The notes beneath the pieces are model-generated. The model searched no databases, was not told the origin of the DNA, and saw only the letters and a list, made by a program, of their open reading frames with translations. Both the position numbers and the translations under genes were made by a program. Shown in pieces: positions 60,936 to 62,006 of a DNA stretch of 62,006 nucleotides; positions within the stretch are counted from its first letter, which is position 1; every line of letters begins with the position of its first letter. The stretch lies in assembly GCF_900016645.1 (NCBI RefSeq), contig NZ_CDGJ01000060.1. One strand, 5' to 3'. Origin of the DNA: Acididesulfobacillus acetoxydans. GTDB lineage: Bacteria; Bacillota; Desulfitobacteriia; Desulfitobacteriales; Desulfitobacteriaceae.

Positions 60936-61601
60936 ATGCCATTTATAAATGAAATACACGATAAAATACGGGAATATGTCTATGGACATTTGCCAAGTAA
61001 AGATTGGTATGATAAGAATTTTTATCCATTTATCAAAGACGCGAATTTGCGAGAAAGATTAATTGTAGAGTATAAAAATAGTCGAGTTATCTATAAAATT
61101 TTTGAGGGACTACAAGCAGAAGGCGAATTATTATTAGCTCAAATAAAAACTCAAGTGATTATGTATGTTTCTATACAAGAAGCAGTTATTAACTATATTT
61201 TGTTTGAACTATTAGTAGATCAAGACCCTGTGCGTGAACTACTTTATCAAGAAAGACTTACACAAATTATGATACCAAAATATCAAAAAGAAAAATTGCA
61301 AAAAGAACTTGTTCATGATGGGAAAGAGATATTAATTTATTATAAAGAAAAAAAGCCAATTGATAAAACAAAAATACGATATGACCAAAAGGTAAATTCT
61401 TGTTATCATTTAAAACTTATTGATTCACAATTAAGAGAAGACCTAATCAAATTATATGAATATAGAAATACAGTACATATAGAAGCAGAGTTAAGGAAGA
61501 ACCTGGATTACAATCTTGAGATGGGGCTTTTAGCATACAGAAGAGTTGAAGGTCTAAGTATACAGTTAACGGAAAGTTTAAATCTTTACCTAATACATTA
61601 A
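60936..61601 (+). CDS. Hypothetical AT-rich protein, HEPN-like C-terminal motif possible
   Basis: The 221-residue protein starts at ATG 60936 behind GAGGGGG. It is helical and Lys/Glu/Ile-rich. Near the C-terminus LIKLYEYRNTVHIEAEL resembles the R...H end of HEPN-type helices, though the spacing (RNTVH) is one residue shorter than the classical Rx4-6H motif. No family was recognised. AT-rich codon use and the neighbouring HNH gene and MITE mark it as acquired. Confidence 0.65.
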   Translation: MPFINEIHDKIREYVYGHLPSKDWYDKNFYPFIKDANLRERLIVEYKNSRVIYKIFEGLQAEGELLLAQIKTQVIMYVSIQEAVINYILFELLVDQDPVRELLYQERLTQIMIPKYQKEKLQKELVHDGKEILIYYKEKKPIDKTKIRYDQKVNSCYHLKLIDSQLREDLIKLYEYRNTVHIEAELRKNLDYNLEMGLLAYRRVEGLSIQLTESLNLYLIH

Positions 61602-62006
61602 GGTGAACCGCACCATATGTAATTGTCAGTTTACCCACTTCCCATTATCCATATACCCGTTTAAGCTCTTAAGTCCAAACATCTTCGAAAAGTGCTCGAC
61701 CACAATTCCTCCGCCCCGTCGGAATTGTGCCGGGGTCAGTCCCCCACACAACGGGAAAGTACTCTGACAATTAAATTGCAACACGGCGCGATTGATTAAC
61801 TTGGCCAAAGCCTTCAAATAAATAGGCTCCAGCGTTTTTTCGTCCGTAAAATAGGGCACATTACAGATCGTGTTAACGCAGATTAGGAAGCTCCGTCGGT
61901 CTTCTTGACTATAATTTCAGCCCACTGATGAAATAATGGGAGTGTTGTTTTTGTTTCTAGATATCCTGAAATCAGGTTATAACATGCTGTTGCCCCCAGG
62001 GTTATT
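61602..62006. other. Terminal spacer holding repeat copy B
   Basis: The last 405 bases contain repeat B at 61695-61926. Outside it, no gene or terminator was recognised; an 80-bp tail after the repeat runs to the window edge. Confidence 0.5.
61695..61926 (-). repeat. 232-bp direct repeat, copy B
   Basis: Counterpart of 57244-57475, same orientation and length, with about 17 differences spread along it and no gaps. The minus-strand frame FTDEKTLEP...LTPAQFRR is conserved, and most differences are compatible with coding. Sequences beyond both ends are unrelated to those around copy A, so the repeat boundaries are sharp. Confidence 0.85.

Overview
The window reads as a chromosome segment of a moderately GC-rich, flagellated member of the Bacillota, most likely in the Clostridia (a Peptococcaceae or Desulfitobacteriaceae-like lineage). 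The evidence is a Gram-positive flagellar gene set with anti-sigma factor flgM, a sigma-28 type promoter before flagellin, a cell-wall-binding-repeat-2 surface protein, a CapA/YwqD/YwqE-type polysaccharide kinase-phosphatase system, a DUF1659-DUF2922-YvrJ group, strong AGGAGG-type ribosome binding sites and frequent TTG/GTG starts. I cannot name the genus from sequence reading alone.

Layout. (1) 0-3.3 kb: motAB on the minus strand, then flgM-flgN on the plus strand. (2) 3.5-9.7 kb, minus strand: a PtmE-type sugar-phosphate nucleotidyltransferase, LegC-type aminotransferase, LegB-type dehydratase, and a glycosyltransferase-methyltransferase fusion. (3) 9.9-20.3 kb, plus strand: flagellin behind a clear sigma-28 promoter, fliD, a Maf flagellin glycosyltransferase, fliS, two small unknown flagellar proteins, flgK, flgL, flaG. 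(4) 20.8-25.4 kb: NeuC, NeuB, NeuD and NeuA type enzymes. Regions 2 and 4 together make a nearly complete CMP-legionaminic (nonulosonic) acid pathway wrapped around the filament genes, with Maf as the probable transferase, so this is a flagellin glycosylation locus. (5) 25.4-33.7 kb: a Wzz-type chain-length protein, a tyrosine autokinase, a large CWB2 surface protein, an Rpn nuclease, the PHP tyrosine phosphatase, three small Firmicutes proteins and an amidase. (6) 34.2-55.5 kb: a long polysaccharide operon with a bacillosamine-type module (PglF/PglE/PglC/PglD), a FucNAc module (WbuB-like transferase, CapE/F/G = FnlA/B/C), a lower-GC assembly segment (four more glycosyltransferases, Wzy, Wzx), UDP-glucose dehydrogenase and an SGNH-fold protein. 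(7) 55.5-62 kb: a decayed accessory region with broken copies of the SGNH gene, a frameshifted YdjM-like gene, two HNH proteins, AT-rich unknown genes, a MITE-like element, and two 93 percent identical 232-bp direct repeats.

Unusual structure. Short degenerate GC-rich tandem repeats recur in spacers of the flagellar half, and low-complexity segments of about 45-75 residues interrupt three successive nonulosonate enzymes (NeuC, NeuB, NeuA). IS200/IS605-like hairpin remnants sit at the seams between modules. Two stand-alone CoA_binding_3-type proteins, one truncated, open the polysaccharide operon without a catalytic domain. The SGNH protein and the fragment of its paralog both carry Tyr where the catalytic His should be. 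The leaders of the two polysaccharide operons share a small hairpin-plus-tail motif.
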